Origin: Rhodococcus sp. OK302
Lineage (GTDB): Bacteria > Actinomycetota > Actinomycetes > Mycobacteriales > Mycobacteriaceae
Direction: 5' to 3'
NCBI RefSeq assembly: GCF_002245895.1
Contig: NZ_NPJZ01000001.1
Location: forward strand, 4,829,501 to 4,893,500
DNA length: 64,000 nt
Position 1 is the stretch's first letter, and the number at the start of each line of letters is the position of its first letter. Positions 10,275-19,010 of the stretch are shown piece by piece. Below the pieces are notes generated by a model. It was not told the DNA's origin. It ran no database searches and saw only the letters and a program-made list of their open reading frames with translations. Made by a program: the position numbers and the translations under genes.

Positions 10275-11642
10275 TCAGCCCAGCCTACGATGCAGCCAAT
10301 CCACCCAGCCCTCGCGCAGTTCATCCATCCCGATGCCCACTACCTCATGGATACGACGATCGATCTCCGTCTGCGTCGAAGGTCCTACGGCCAAGGCGCG
10401 AAAAAGCTCCGTCAAATCCGTCTCACCGAATCGTTCGGCGATATAGGTATTGATCGACCACGCAGACTCGTAGGCAAGGGAACTCACGACCGGCACTCCA
10501 CCGAACTTCGAATCATCGGGAAACTGCATGGGCGTTTCGCCGGCACGCACTGCCGCAGCCAGAGTCGGCGCAATCTCGCTCAACGCCCGGCCGGATTTAC
10601 GATTGCCCGCGTACTCCGCATAACCTTCGAGAACCCACATGGGCGACCCGTCGCGCGTGCGAGAACGTGCCGCGATATGCATCATTTCGTGACGCAGGAC
10701 CGCGCGTCGGGTAATCGGTGTCAGACGTGAGGCAGCAGCGGGTGAGAACACGATGCGCTGGCCACTGACCTCACTGGCGCCGCTGCTGACTGCATCCGCA
10801 ACCGACACTGCTGCAATCGACGACCCGTCGTGATGCGAGCCGACCAACGCCGTGAACTCCTCCGGCGAACCAGCCACCATCACGACAGCCCGCTCGGACC
10901 ATCCGTCGCCCCACAATTGCGTCGTGTTGGCGACTGCCTCCTCCAGATCCCCCGCCAGCGCGTCGACAAATGCTTGCTGACCCGGGTGCCCGACGACTAT
11001 TGAATCCTCATCGGAGTTGGTCGCCACCGCCAGCGGACCGAAGTCCCACGGCCCATGCCATGAGCCGACCGACAAGTCGGGTCCGGCAGTAGCGACGGAA
11101 TCGATGATCGATCCGTCAGCGAACACGAACCAGTCTCCATCACGCTCTGCAAAGGTCATCACCACCGATTTGTTCGTCGGCAGCACATCCACATCGCTGA
11201 GCGCGTAACCGAAAACGACCGGCGCGGTCCAGAGCGTGACGTCGCCGCTCGGAGCTCCGGTTCGAGTGCCTTCGGTGAGAGTCCCCGGAGAGATCTGGTA
11301 ATTCCAGTCCGAGAATCGCAAAGCCCGCGCCGCAGTTGCACGCCTTATCTCGGCTTCGAGAACCCCCGGCGAAGCAGCTTTGTCGACGAACCGAGCGAGA
11401 GCCGTCGGATCCTCGGACATCTGAGCCTTCGCCCACGAATCGAGGAGACCCTGAACCGCGACGACACGAACCGCATCCTGTTCCTTGCTCGCCCGTTCGG
11501 ACGAACTCGTGGAATCCGTCAAGAAAACGGTGAGCGCCAAAACGACCACCACAGCACAACCGAGCGCGATGAGAGCCGGATACTCCCAACGACGCTGCCT
11601 TTTCGACTCTGCTACCGGAGCGGTCATGTGGTCAGTCGACAC
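10275..11642 (-). CDS. Membrane-anchored gluzincin-like protein (Rv2189c position)
   Basis: A 455-aa protein with a basic N-terminus, one membrane segment (about residues 22-41) and a large extracytoplasmic part. Residues 318-322 are HEMMH, an HExxH zinc site, and Glu339 in WVLEGYAEY fits the third ligand of peptidase-MA-like gluzincins. It therefore looks like an active surface metallopeptidase, though no substrate is known. Mycobacterial annotations usually call this position a conserved hypothetical. The GTG at 11642 has TACACT 7 nt upstream, supporting a leaderless start. It lies between pimB' and the ripC-like hydrolase gene, so a cell-envelope role is plausible. Confidence 0.8.
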   Translation of the reverse strand: MSTDHMTAPVAESKRQRRWEYPALIALGCAVVVVLALTVFLTDSTSSSERASKEQDAVRVVAVQGLLDSWAKAQMSEDPTALARFVDKAASPGVLEAEIRRATAARALRFSDWNYQISPGTLTEGTRTGAPSGDVTLWTAPVVFGYALSDVDVLPTNKSVVMTFAERDGDWFVFADGSIIDSVATAGPDLSVGSWHGPWDFGPLAVATNSDEDSIVVGHPGQQAFVDALAGDLEEAVANTTQLWGDGWSERAVVMVAGSPEEFTALVGSHHDGSSIAAVSVADAVSSGASEVSGQRIVFSPAAASRLTPITRRAVLRHEMMHIAARSRTRDGSPMWVLEGYAEYAGNRKSGRALSEIAPTLAAAVRAGETPMQFPDDSKFGGVPVVSSLAYESAWSINTYIAERFGETDLTELFRALAVGPSTQTEIDRRIHEVVGIGMDELREGWVDWLHRRLG

Positions 11643-11649
11643 GGTGCCG

Positions 11650-11655
11650 AGTGTA
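11650..11655 (-). promoter_or_regulatory. -10 box of the gluzincin-like gene
   Basis: TACACT 7 nt before the GTG at 11642, leaderless geometry. Confidence 0.5.
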
Positions 11656-11710
11656 GGAGACGCAACGGTCTCCTATTCCAATGCCCGGGTCACACGTGGT
11701 GAAATGCCGC

Positions 11711-12763
11711 TCAATAGCGACGTGCGGTGGAGAATTGCATGCCCGCCATCGACTGCACCTTTACCGGAACACCGAATGTCGAGGCATGGAGAATGTTCCC
11801 GTCGCCCGCATAGATTCCGACGTGCGAATTGTCGCTGTAGAACGTCACGATATCGCCGGGCTGTAGCTGATCACGCGAAATGGGTGTGCCACCCTCTGCC
11901 TGCGCCTGGCTCGACCGCGGCAGGGTCTTCCCGACCTGCTTGTAGGACCACACGACAAGTCCGGAGCAGTCGAACTCATTGGGTCCGGTAGCTCCCCAAA
12001 CATAGGGATCACCGATTCGGGTCAGTCCGGCCTGGAGTGCTGCAGTGCCCGACCCGGGCGTCAAGTTAGCCAGAATTTTGCTAGCGTCGACTCCGGGAGG
12101 GAAGGTTGTCCCACTCAACTGCACACGTTCGGACTCCGTCAGATTGTCGAAGGCCTTGGTAACCTCGGCAACCTGCGCCTGAAGCTCACTTTGCTTCCGC
12201 TGCAGATCGTCACTGAGCGCCTTCGCCTGGTCGGCCGCCGTCCGCGCTTCATCCGCCGACTGCTTCGAGGATTCCGCGGCCCGGCGAGCGTCGACAGTAG
12301 CGTCGTTGAACTGACGGACCTGCACGGCCGCATCATTGGAGATGACGTCGAGTGCCGACATCTGATCGAGCAACTGCTGCGGAGAATCACTAACCATCAA
12401 CGCAAAAAGGCGATTGGTCCGCGCACCCTGATAGTTCGCCGTCGCAATACGATTCACAGCCGGCGCAACCTCGGAAACCCGTACGTTTGCCGCGTCGTAT
12501 CGCTCCTGATCCGTCGTGAAGCGCGCATCGGCATCGAGGCGCAACGCTTCTTTTGCATCCAAATCAATCTGTGCGTTGTGCAATGCCTCGTTGGTCTGTT
12601 CGGACACCCGGGCAAGTTCCCCAAGTTTCTCGAGCGCCTCGGTGGGGTTGCTGATCACCGGATCGGCAGTCGCCGGCAACGCCGGCAACGCGACGAGCCC
12701 AATAGCCAACGCACTTACCGTCAGCGCAGTACGGACCCGACTGAACTTCTTCGATGAAACCAC
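11711..12763 (-). CDS. ripC: Secreted NlpC/P60 peptidoglycan hydrolase with coiled coil (RipC-like)
   Basis: A 350-aa D,L-endopeptidase. A signal peptide (about residues 12-33, hydrophobic and ending ALPATA) is followed by a long Ala/Glu/Gln/Arg-rich coiled coil (about 40-215) and a C-terminal NlpC/P60 domain. The catalytic Cys is in EFDCSGLVVWSYKQ and the His in SHVGIYAG, with DILxxAST-like NILHAS further on. In RipC-type proteins the coiled coil couples to FtsEX and regulates cleavage of stem peptides. The start is the GTG at 12763, with GGAGAG 8 nt upstream; the TTG three codons earlier overlaps that ribosome site. It is the Rv2190c position. Confidence 0.9.
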   Translation of the reverse strand: MVSSKKFSRVRTALTVSALAIGLVALPALPATADPVISNPTEALEKLGELARVSEQTNEALHNAQIDLDAKEALRLDADARFTTDQERYDAANVRVSEVAPAVNRIATANYQGARTNRLFALMVSDSPQQLLDQMSALDVISNDAAVQVRQFNDATVDARRAAESSKQSADEARTAADQAKALSDDLQRKQSELQAQVAEVTKAFDNLTESERVQLSGTTFPPGVDASKILANLTPGSGTAALQAGLTRIGDPYVWGATGPNEFDCSGLVVWSYKQVGKTLPRSSQAQAEGGTPISRDQLQPGDIVTFYSDNSHVGIYAGDGNILHASTFGVPVKVQSMAGMQFSTARRY

Positions 12764-13073
12764 GGAACGCAACTCTCCGTCTCACTCTTACGACCCCACC
12801 AGAGTTGGCCGGATCTGTTAGCTGGATGTCAACTACTCACACTACCTGTAGACGGCGTCTAATGTCACGATCAGGTTACGGAACGGCATACGTTTACGCC
12901 TACCCACCAGTAGCTATATCGCCATGAAGTACTGGGCGAAATGACCTGAAACACACAAATGTGGGCCTCGAATCTCGTGATTCGAGGCCCACATTTGTCA
13001 AAGCTGTGGAGCTACCCCTATCGGCGGCGGATCGAACAGGACTTCGCGAGAAGCCGTCGATCAGTCACACGGA
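12764..13073. other. Intergenic region between two NlpC/P60 genes
   Basis: No gene is seen. The left part (12764-12950) must hold the ripC promoter and 5' leader. The right part holds the terminator hairpin at 12955-12998 and a short 3' UTR of the second hydrolase. Confidence 0.6.
12955..12998 (-). terminator. Terminator of the riboswitch-controlled NlpC/P60 gene
   Basis: Perfect 19-bp arms (12955-12973 and 12980-12998) with a 6-nt loop, placed about 75 nt after the gene's stop at 13074. Confidence 0.85.
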
Positions 13074-13649
13074 TCAGAAGCGGCGAGCGCCGTCGTACGG
13101 CATCGACGACACGGGAGCCACCTTCACGGGCTGACCTGCGGTCGATGCATGGATGACATTGCCGTTGCCGGCGTAGATGCCCGAGTGCGATCCGCCGTAG
13201 AACGAAATCACGTCGCCGACGCGAAGGTCGGACTGCGCAACCGCGATACCGGCAGCGGCCTGGTCGTAGCTCGTACGCGGGATGTTGAGACCGGCCTGCT
13301 TGTACGCCCACTGGATGAGGCCGGAGCAATCGAATGCGTCCGGACCCGCTGCGCCGTACACGTACGGGGAGCCCAGCTTGCTCTCTGCGGCGCGAACAGC
13401 CTGCTCACCAATGGTGGAGATGGGAGCGGCCGGTGCAGCCTGCGTGAGGGGCGCAAGTGAACCCGTGTCAGTGACACCGGGAATTACCGGAAGTGCGGGG
13501 ATCGAAACATCCGGGATGTCGAAGGTTCCGACGCCGGGGATGGTGATGGGGGCTGCCGAGGCGGGTGCAGCGGTGGTAGCGAATGCTCCGGCTGCCAGTG
13601 CGCCTGCGACTACCAAAGTCGCCGAACGCTTGAAACTATGTGACGCCAC
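13074..13649 (-). CDS. Secreted NlpC/P60 peptidoglycan endopeptidase under c-di-AMP riboswitch
   Basis: A 191-aa secreted hydrolase: Sec signal peptide (about 1-32, ending ASA), a short Pro/Val-rich linker and an NlpC/P60 domain. Catalytic Cys is in DAFDCSGLIQWAYKQ; His is in HSGIYAG, followed by NVIHAS. It lacks the coiled coil of its neighbour and so resembles the short RipB/RipD class, with all catalytic residues intact. The likely start is the GTG at 13649 with ATGGAG about 12 nt upstream. A ydaO-type riboswitch directly upstream (13680-13838) shows that expression responds to c-di-AMP, tying wall hydrolysis to turgor or wall stress. Confidence 0.9.
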   Translation of the reverse strand: MASHSFKRSATLVVAGALAAGAFATTAAPASAAPITIPGVGTFDIPDVSIPALPVIPGVTDTGSLAPLTQAAPAAPISTIGEQAVRAAESKLGSPYVYGAAGPDAFDCSGLIQWAYKQAGLNIPRTSYDQAAAGIAVAQSDLRVGDVISFYGGSHSGIYAGNGNVIHASTAGQPVKVAPVSSMPYDGARRF

Positions 13650-13679
13650 TTTAAGAGGTGCTCCATTTCTTCCATTCGT

Positions 13680-13838
13680 CCGCCGACCGAGTTAGCTGAC
13701 GGGTTCGGGCTGGGAAGATCAGCCCTACCCGCGTGGTCTACAGCGATCGAGCGTGCTGCACCCCAGGCGGGATTCACCCCAGTGGAAACTTGGGTTCCCG
13801 GTTCGGGTTCCTCGCGGAGATCCCGATTAGGCGGTTCC
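13680..13838 (-). ncRNA. c-di-AMP riboswitch (ydaO-yuaA class)
   Basis: Read on the - strand the leader shows the conserved ydaO blocks in order: CGCCTAATC, GGGAACCCAA, GGGGTGAATCC, GGGTAGGGC and the highly conserved CCGAACCCGTCAGCTAAC, closing with GGCGG that pairs with the 5' ACCGCC to form P1. The class binds c-di-AMP and usually turns expression off. In actinobacteria it precedes cell-wall hydrolase and Rpf genes; here it stands 30 nt before an NlpC/P60 gene. Boundaries are accurate to a few bases; the expression-platform mechanism is not obvious. Confidence 0.94.
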
Positions 13839-13888
13839 TGACGATGCCGGTCCGTCTTGGTCCGGCAAGACTTCGTTAGGTCTCAGGA

Positions 13889-13917
13889 AGGTTACGAAAT
13901 GATCGCGGCGATGTCGA
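13889..13917 (-). promoter_or_regulatory. Promoter for the riboswitch transcript
   Basis: On the - strand, TCGACA (13912-13917) and TAACCT (13889-13894) are separated by 17 bp. This would start transcription near 13881, about 40 nt before the riboswitch core. Confidence 0.6.
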
Positions 13918-14373
13918 CCGCGCCGCGCCTTTCATGCTCGATTCGTCCGATTCCGCGCCTTCTCGCGCTCGTTACGCCAATACGATCACAGCAGGATAAC
14001 GATTAGTTTGGTTTGCCAACCGTCGCCGACGGGTTTCCGTCGAACGCGATCCACGGCCCAAGTCACCAGCGGGCACCCCGCCCCAGATCAGAAGTACTTA
14101 CGTACCGGTAGGACCTTTCCGTCGATGCAAGATCACGAACTGGCATCGCGTCACCTACTTCGACCCGCAGAGCGTGCCGAACCGGATCAGCACCTGCGAT
14201 GTCCGATCCAAAATTCAGGCAAACTGTGACGCTCGTCTCTCTTGCGTCATTCAGCGCGAAATGACTGGTGCCTCAACGAGAGTTACCCAGCCTCCGAACG
14301 TCCCGAAATCCACGCCGAAGGTCCCTCTCCAGCCCGACAAAACCTGTCGGACTCTCCCTCTACTGTCTGCTCT
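13918..14373. other. Gene-free region upstream of the exonuclease gene
   Basis: About 450 bases without a convincing coding frame on either strand; short frames present lack start signals and family similarity. It separates the divergent riboswitch transcript from the exonuclease promoter. Nothing else recognisable is seen apart from the -10 box at 14361. Confidence 0.55.
14361..14366 (+). promoter_or_regulatory. -10 box of the exonuclease/GIY-YIG gene
   Basis: TACTGT 7 nt before the GTG at 14374; no Shine-Dalgarno, so the transcript is probably leaderless. Confidence 0.55.
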
Positions 14374-16152
14374 GTGAGTCCTGCCTCCGCCGAAGCTTTT
14401 CCCGCCGCCTCTGAACTCAGCCCACACAACGGGCGTCAGTTGTCGTTCGACGAACTGGACACACCGCTCAGTGAGACCACGTTCGTCGTCGTCGACCTCG
14501 AAACAACGGGCGGCAGTGCGGATCAAGATTCGATCACCGAAATCGGCGCCGTCAAGATTCGCGGTGGACAAGTGCTCGGCGAGATGGCAACGCTGATAGA
14601 TCCCGGACGATCGATCCCGCCCTACATCGTCGAACTGACCGGAATCACGGACGCAATGCTGATCAATGCTCCCCGGATCGATCGAGTTCTGCCCGCATTT
14701 CTCGAATTCGCCGAGGGTGCCGTCCTCGTGGCTCACAACGCCCCGTTCGACATCGGATTCCTCAAAGCCGCAGCGTCACGCACCAACCGCCCGTGGCCGG
14801 CCTTCCGGGTCCTCTGCACGGTCAAACTCGCCCGGCGGGTCCTCACCCGGGACGAAGCACCCTCGGTGAAGCTCTCCGCGCTCGCGCATCTCTTCCAAGT
14901 CAGCACCCAGCCGACGCACCGTGCCCTCGACGACGCCCGGGCAACCGTCGACGTCCTCCACGGATTGATCGACCGCGTCGGCAACCAGGGCGTCCACAGT
15001 TACAGCGAACTGATCGACTATCTGCCCAATATCTCGTCGCATCAGCGGGCAAAGCGATCCTTTGCGACCGACCTCCCCCGAAGTCCGGGTGTGTATCTCT
15101 TTCGCGGCCCGTCCGACGAAGCTCTATACATCGGGACTGCGGTAGATCTGCGCCGCCGGGTCCGCACCTACTTCACCGGCTCCGAAACCCGCGGCCGTAT
15201 GAAGGAGATGGTGGCCTTGGCCACCCGCGTCGATCACGTCGAGTGTTCCCACGCTCTCGAGGCCGGCGTACGCGAGCTACGCCTCCTCGCTGCACATGCT
15301 CCCCCGTATAACCGGCGCTCGAAGTTCCCCAAACGCGGTTGGTGGATCACCCTCACGGACGAGGCCTTTCCGAGGCTGTCCGTCGCCCGCACCCCAACTC
15401 CCCATTGTGTGGGACCGTTCAGCTCGCGTGCCACCGCGCTCGATGTGGCGGAGACCGTCGCTGAGTTCACCGGTTTGCGCACCTGCACCAAACGGTTACC
15501 CCGAGGTGCCGTCCACGGACCTGCCTGCCCCGCACGCGAGGTAGGTTCCTGTCCGGCAAGTCCCCCAGCCGGAAGCGCTGTCGCTACCGACATCACGGAA
15601 GAGCAGTACGCGTCCACCACAGACGAGGTTCGCACATTTCTGCTGGGCCACCACGACCGTCCCTTGCAACGGATGAAGGACCGAATCGAAAGATTGTCTG
15701 CCGACGCCCACTTCGAGACTGCGGCCCGACTTCGAGATCGAACTGCCGCAGTTGCCGTCGCACTGCAACGGACCCAGCGACTCGCCGCCGTCGCCGCAAT
15801 AGATCAGTTGGTTCTGGCCCACCCCGCTCCCGAGGGAGGCTGGGAATTGGCAGTGATACGAGCGGGCCGACTCGCCTCCGCAGGGCTCGCTCGACGAGGT
15901 ACCCATCCCATGCCGGTAGTCGACGCCCTCGTCGCTTCAGCAGAAACGGTGCTACCCGACGACGCTCCCCTCCGCGGCGCACCCCCGGAAGAACTCGGTT
16001 TGATCGTCCGTTGGCTCGGCTCCGACGGCATCCGAATCGTCTCGGCCACATCGGGATACGCGGAGCCTGCGATGGGCGCCGGGCGCTGGGCGGACTGGTG
16101 CCAACTCGCCAAGGCCGGAGCCCAATCCGAGCCACGGCGAGACCCACTGTGA
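14374..16152 (+). CDS. DEDDh exonuclease fused to GIY-YIG (UvrC/Cho-like) nuclease
   Basis: A 592-aa two-nuclease protein of the Rv2191 type. The N-terminal third is a DnaQ/epsilon-like 3'-5' exonuclease: DLETTG (ExoI), HNAPFDIGFL (ExoII) and HRALDDAR (ExoIII). A GIY-YIG domain follows at about residues 235-320 (PGVYLFRG, LYIGTAVDLRRRV). The rest resembles the UvrC middle region without the C-terminal endonuclease and HhH parts. A role in DNA repair incision plus end trimming is inferred from the domains. The GTG at 14374 is chosen because of the leaderless -10 box and because upstream codons are unconserved. Confidence 0.9.
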   Translation: MSPASAEAFPAASELSPHNGRQLSFDELDTPLSETTFVVVDLETTGGSADQDSITEIGAVKIRGGQVLGEMATLIDPGRSIPPYIVELTGITDAMLINAPRIDRVLPAFLEFAEGAVLVAHNAPFDIGFLKAAASRTNRPWPAFRVLCTVKLARRVLTRDEAPSVKLSALAHLFQVSTQPTHRALDDARATVDVLHGLIDRVGNQGVHSYSELIDYLPNISSHQRAKRSFATDLPRSPGVYLFRGPSDEALYIGTAVDLRRRVRTYFTGSETRGRMKEMVALATRVDHVECSHALEAGVRELRLLAAHAPPYNRRSKFPKRGWWITLTDEAFPRLSVARTPTPHCVGPFSSRATALDVAETVAEFTGLRTCTKRLPRGAVHGPACPAREVGSCPASPPAGSAVATDITEEQYASTTDEVRTFLLGHHDRPLQRMKDRIERLSADAHFETAARLRDRTAAVAVALQRTQRLAAVAAIDQLVLAHPAPEGGWELAVIRAGRLASAGLARRGTHPMPVVDALVASAETVLPDDAPLRGAPPEELGLIVRWLGSDGIRIVSATSGYAEPAMGAGRWADWCQLAKAGAQSEPRRDPL

Positions 16153-16243
16153 TCCGCCGGTCCGGCAACTGATCGTGAGGACATAAGCTCGATCCAGCTT
16201 TACCGGAGTTCACGCTGTACCGGAGTTCAATCAGAGGAGAGAC

Positions 16244-16519
16244 ATGATCAACGCCATCGTCATGATTCACGCCGAATCCGCACGGATCCCGGAGACAGCA
16301 CAGGCCGTCGCCGATATCCCCGGCGTCAGCGAGGTGTACTCCTGTGCAGGTGATATCGACCTGATTGCGGTGGTCAAAGTGCGGGACCACGCTCAGATCG
16401 CAGACGTCGTCACCGGTGGCATCAACAAGGTTCACGGAGTGACGAAGACCGCCACCCACATTGCGTTCCAGTCCTTCTCCAGCGCTGACGTCGAGGCTGG
16501 TTTCTCCCTCGGCGAATGA
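16244..16519 (+). CDS. Stand-alone Lrp/AsnC ligand-binding (RAM) domain protein
   Basis: A 91-aa protein that is only the C-terminal effector domain of Lrp/AsnC regulators, without a DNA-binding domain. The beta-alpha-beta pattern runs from INAIVMIHAES through VSEVYSCAGDIDLIAVVKVRD to VTKTATHIAFQSF. Such RAM proteins form decamers or dodecamers that bind amino acids and may modulate full-length Lrp proteins. The ATG at 16244 has a strong AGAGGAGAG 4 nt upstream. It lies beside trpD, convergent with it, so a link to amino acid metabolism is possible but unproven. Confidence 0.9.
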   Translation: MINAIVMIHAESARIPETAQAVADIPGVSEVYSCAGDIDLIAVVKVRDHAQIADVVTGGINKVHGVTKTATHIAFQSFSSADVEAGFSLGE

Positions 16520-16539
16520 CCGTCAAGCCCGGCTGATCG

Positions 16540-17631
16540 TCAGGCGCCTTCGGTCAACGCCACCGTGAGCGACGCCCACCGGCGCAACAACTCCGCGGCC
16601 GCGCCACTGTCGATTGCGGTGGCGGCCGATGCCATACCGGCCGCAATCGCGCCTTCCAGGTCGTCACCGACGCCGTTGAAGGCTGCGATGGCGGCACCGG
16701 CGTTGAGTAGCACTGCGTCTCGGACCGGTCCGGCCTCACCCGACAGCAGGGTTCTCGCCGCGGCCGCATTCACGTCTGCGTCACCTCCCCGCAACTGATC
16801 CAAGGGAACGCGCGCGATGCCGAGGTCGCGCGGGTCCAACGTTGCGATTCTGACCTTGCCGTCGGCAACAACGTAGACCGTCGACGTAGTCGACGTGGTC
16901 AACTCGTCCAATCCGTCGTCACCGCGCACCACCAATGCCGAATTACCGCGCTGCGCAAGCACTCCCGCAACCACTGAAATCAGCTTCGGAAACGCACACC
17001 CGATCAATCCCGCACGCGGACGTGCCGGGTTGGTCAGCGGACCCAGCACATTGAATGCCGTCGGGATTCCGATTTCCTTACGCGGAGCCGCGGCAAATCG
17101 CAGGGCCGGATGGAATACGGGTGCGAAGCAGAATCCGATGCCTACCTCGTCGACGCAACGCGCCACTTGCTCCGGGCCCAAGTTGATTCGCACGCCCAAT
17201 GCCTCGAGCACGTCGGCACCACCACTCTTGGACGACGCCGCACGGTTACCGTGCTTGACGACGCGAATTCCCGATGCTGCCACCACAATTGAGGCCATTG
17301 TCGAGATGTTGACCGTGTTGGAGCGGTCGCCTCCCGTCCCCACGATGTCGACGACGTCGGAATCCACGGGCACGGCTTTGGAATGTTCGAGCATGGCGTC
17401 GGCGAGGCCCTGCAACTCGGCAGGCGTCTCGCCCTTCATCTTCAGACCCACACCGAACGCAGCGATCTGCGCGGAACTCGCGTTGTCGGACATGATCTCG
17501 CGCATCGCCCAACGAGAGTCGTCCAACGAAAGATCGTGCCCGTCGGTGAGTAACCCGAGAATCATCGGCCAGGACCGCACCACGGCACTCGAATCGGCGT
17601 TCACAGCGTTGGATGCGTCGGTGCCGGCCAT
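16540..17631 (-). CDS. trpD: Anthranilate phosphoribosyltransferase
   Basis: Transfers the phosphoribosyl group of PRPP to anthranilate, the second committed step of tryptophan biosynthesis. The 363-aa product has the PRPP-binding [14 protein letters not shown] motif, the [21 protein letters not shown] block, and the conserved [12 protein letters not shown] and [10 protein letters not shown] segments. The ATG at 17631 has AAGGGGA 9 nt upstream. It is a stand-alone gene here, apart from other trp genes, as in mycobacteria. Confidence 0.96.
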   Translation of the reverse strand: MAGTDASNAVNADSSAVVRSWPMILGLLTDGHDLSLDDSRWAMREIMSDNASSAQIAAFGVGLKMKGETPAELQGLADAMLEHSKAVPVDSDVVDIVGTGGDRSNTVNISTMASIVVAASGIRVVKHGNRAASSKSGGADVLEALGVRINLGPEQVARCVDEVGIGFCFAPVFHPALRFAAAPRKEIGIPTAFNVLGPLTNPARPRAGLIGCAFPKLISVVAGVLAQRGNSALVVRGDDGLDELTTSTTSTVYVVADGKVRIATLDPRDLGIARVPLDQLRGGDADVNAAAARTLLSGEAGPVRDAVLLNAGAAIAAFNGVGDDLEGAIAAGMASAATAIDSGAAAELLRRWASLTVALTEGA

Positions 17632-17748
17632 GTACTTCGGTCCCCTTGTGAGTCGTGCTGGATCTGACCATCGCAGCCTAGTCAGTGCTGTGCCGGGTCC
17701 TTGAAGTTGGCCCGGTCACAGAAACACGCAGCCTGCCCCGAAACTCGG

Positions 17749-18204
17749 TTACCTGACGGCGGCGGGCTGAAGCGCGTCCCAACCCGCGACGGAGCCGCCC
17801 AGTCGCTGAGCCAATGCAGCCATCCTCGACCGTTCTTGGGAACAGTGAAGTGCATCGAGCATCTGGGTTCGCTCGAAGAGAACCCGCATCAGTCCGACTC
17901 CTTGCGCCTGAACGTCGAACTCCCTCGGAAGGCCGCGCCGGTAGCCGTCCCGGATGACGAACGCTTCCGCCTCCGCCACTGCGGCCTCCGGCAGATCCAG
18001 ATGGTGCCGAAGTACAGCTTCCCGCTCCGACTCCCATCGCGGCTCCTCAGCGCTCGCCCGCGCCAAAACAGTCGAGCATGCTTCGACGTCGTCGAAACCC
18101 GCGGCGACGATCTCGAGATCGGGCCGTGACGGATCGAGTGGTGCCGAATCTTTTCTGCTGAAAATTCTCAGGAACCAAGGTCTACTCTGGTGCGTAGCTG
18201 CCAT
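17749..18204 (-). CDS. Conserved hypothetical protein between trpD and ctaE
   Basis: I do not recognise a function. The 151-aa soluble protein has a basic N-terminus ([10 protein letters not shown]) and is then mostly acidic alpha-helix with many Glu, Ala and Arg; there is no signal peptide, membrane segment or obvious catalytic motif. The ATG at 18204 has TATGCT 6 nt upstream, supporting the start and a leaderless mRNA. It is divergent from ctaE, sharing a 130-bp promoter region. Codon use matches the neighbours. Confidence 0.75.
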   Translation of the reverse strand: MAATHQSRPWFLRIFSRKDSAPLDPSRPDLEIVAAGFDDVEACSTVLARASAEEPRWESEREAVLRHHLDLPEAAVAEAEAFVIRDGYRRGLPREFDVQAQGVGLMRVLFERTQMLDALHCSQERSRMAALAQRLGGSVAGWDALQPAAVR

Positions 18205-18210
18205 TGCGCC

Positions 18211-18216
18211 AGCATA
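18211..18216 (-). promoter_or_regulatory. -10 box of the hypothetical gene upstream of ctaE
   Basis: TATGCT 6 nt before the ATG at 18204, leaderless geometry. Confidence 0.5.
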
Positions 18217-18332
18217 TTCACAGACGCTCCACCAGCGCGTACGCAGTCCGAATCCGTGATCTCGGGCCTAGCGACGCGCCGATGGTGGACCCGAGTGGCC
18301 GTGTCTTACGACGAAGCGTCATACTTCTGTCT

Positions 18333-18947
18333 GTGACGAGCGCAGTAGGGACTTCAGGATCGGCAATCACCCAACGCGTGCACTCGCTGAACCGGCCAAA
18401 TATGGTCAGCGTTGGCACCATCGTGTGGTTGTCCAGTGAGCTCATGTTTTTCGCAGGGCTCTTCGCCATGTACTTCGTGGCACGTGCACAGGCGCCGGTA
18501 GGACACTGGCCGCCGGAGCCGACCGAATTGAACCTGTATTTGGCTGTACCAGTGACGTTGGTGCTTATTGCATCTTCGTTCACGTGCCAAATGGGTGTCT
18601 TCGCGGCTGAGCGTGGCGATGTCTTCGGACTTCGCCGTTGGTACACCATCACCTTGATCATGGGGGCGTTCTTCGTCGCCGGTCAGGGTTACGAGTACTA
18701 CCACCTCGTGCATTCCGGCACCACGATCTCGAGCAGCGTTTACGGCTCGGTGTTCTACATGACCACCGGCTTCCACGGTATGCACGTCATCGGCGGTCTT
18801 ATCGCCTTCGTTTTCTTGATCGCACGTACCCGGGTCAGCAAATTTACGCCGGCTCAGGCAACAGCAGCGATCGTTGTTTCGTATTACTGGCATTTCGTGG
18901 ACATCGTGTGGATCGCGCTGTTCGCCACGATTTATTTCATCCGTTAA
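18333..18947 (+). CDS. ctaE: Cytochrome c oxidase subunit III (aa3 type)
   Basis: A 204-aa membrane subunit of the aa3 oxidase with five predicted membrane helices. The sequence [21 protein letters not shown] carries the conserved glutamate region, and [11 protein letters not shown] closes the protein, as in other COX III proteins. The start is the GTG at 18333 (VTSAVGTSG), which aligns with the mycobacterial protein; a longer frame reaching back to 18204 overlaps the divergent gene and is not conserved. A CATACT box lies 7 nt upstream. It leads the ctaE-qcrCAB operon of the bcc-aa3 supercomplex. Confidence 0.95.
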   Translation: MTSAVGTSGSAITQRVHSLNRPNMVSVGTIVWLSSELMFFAGLFAMYFVARAQAPVGHWPPEPTELNLYLAVPVTLVLIASSFTCQMGVFAAERGDVFGLRRWYTITLIMGAFFVAGQGYEYYHLVHSGTTISSSVYGSVFYMTTGFHGMHVIGGLIAFVFLIARTRVSKFTPAQATAAIVVSYYWHFVDIVWIALFATIYFIR

Positions 18948-19010
18948 TCAGCTGAACGCCACAGGCAGCCCCTGACGTCCAGTCCGTCCCGACATACCAA
19001 AGGGATACAG

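Noticed and set aside
13918..14373. Short + strand frames upstream of the exonuclease gene
   Set aside because: No start signals, no recognisable domain, and a leaderless promoter at 14361 explains the downstream start.
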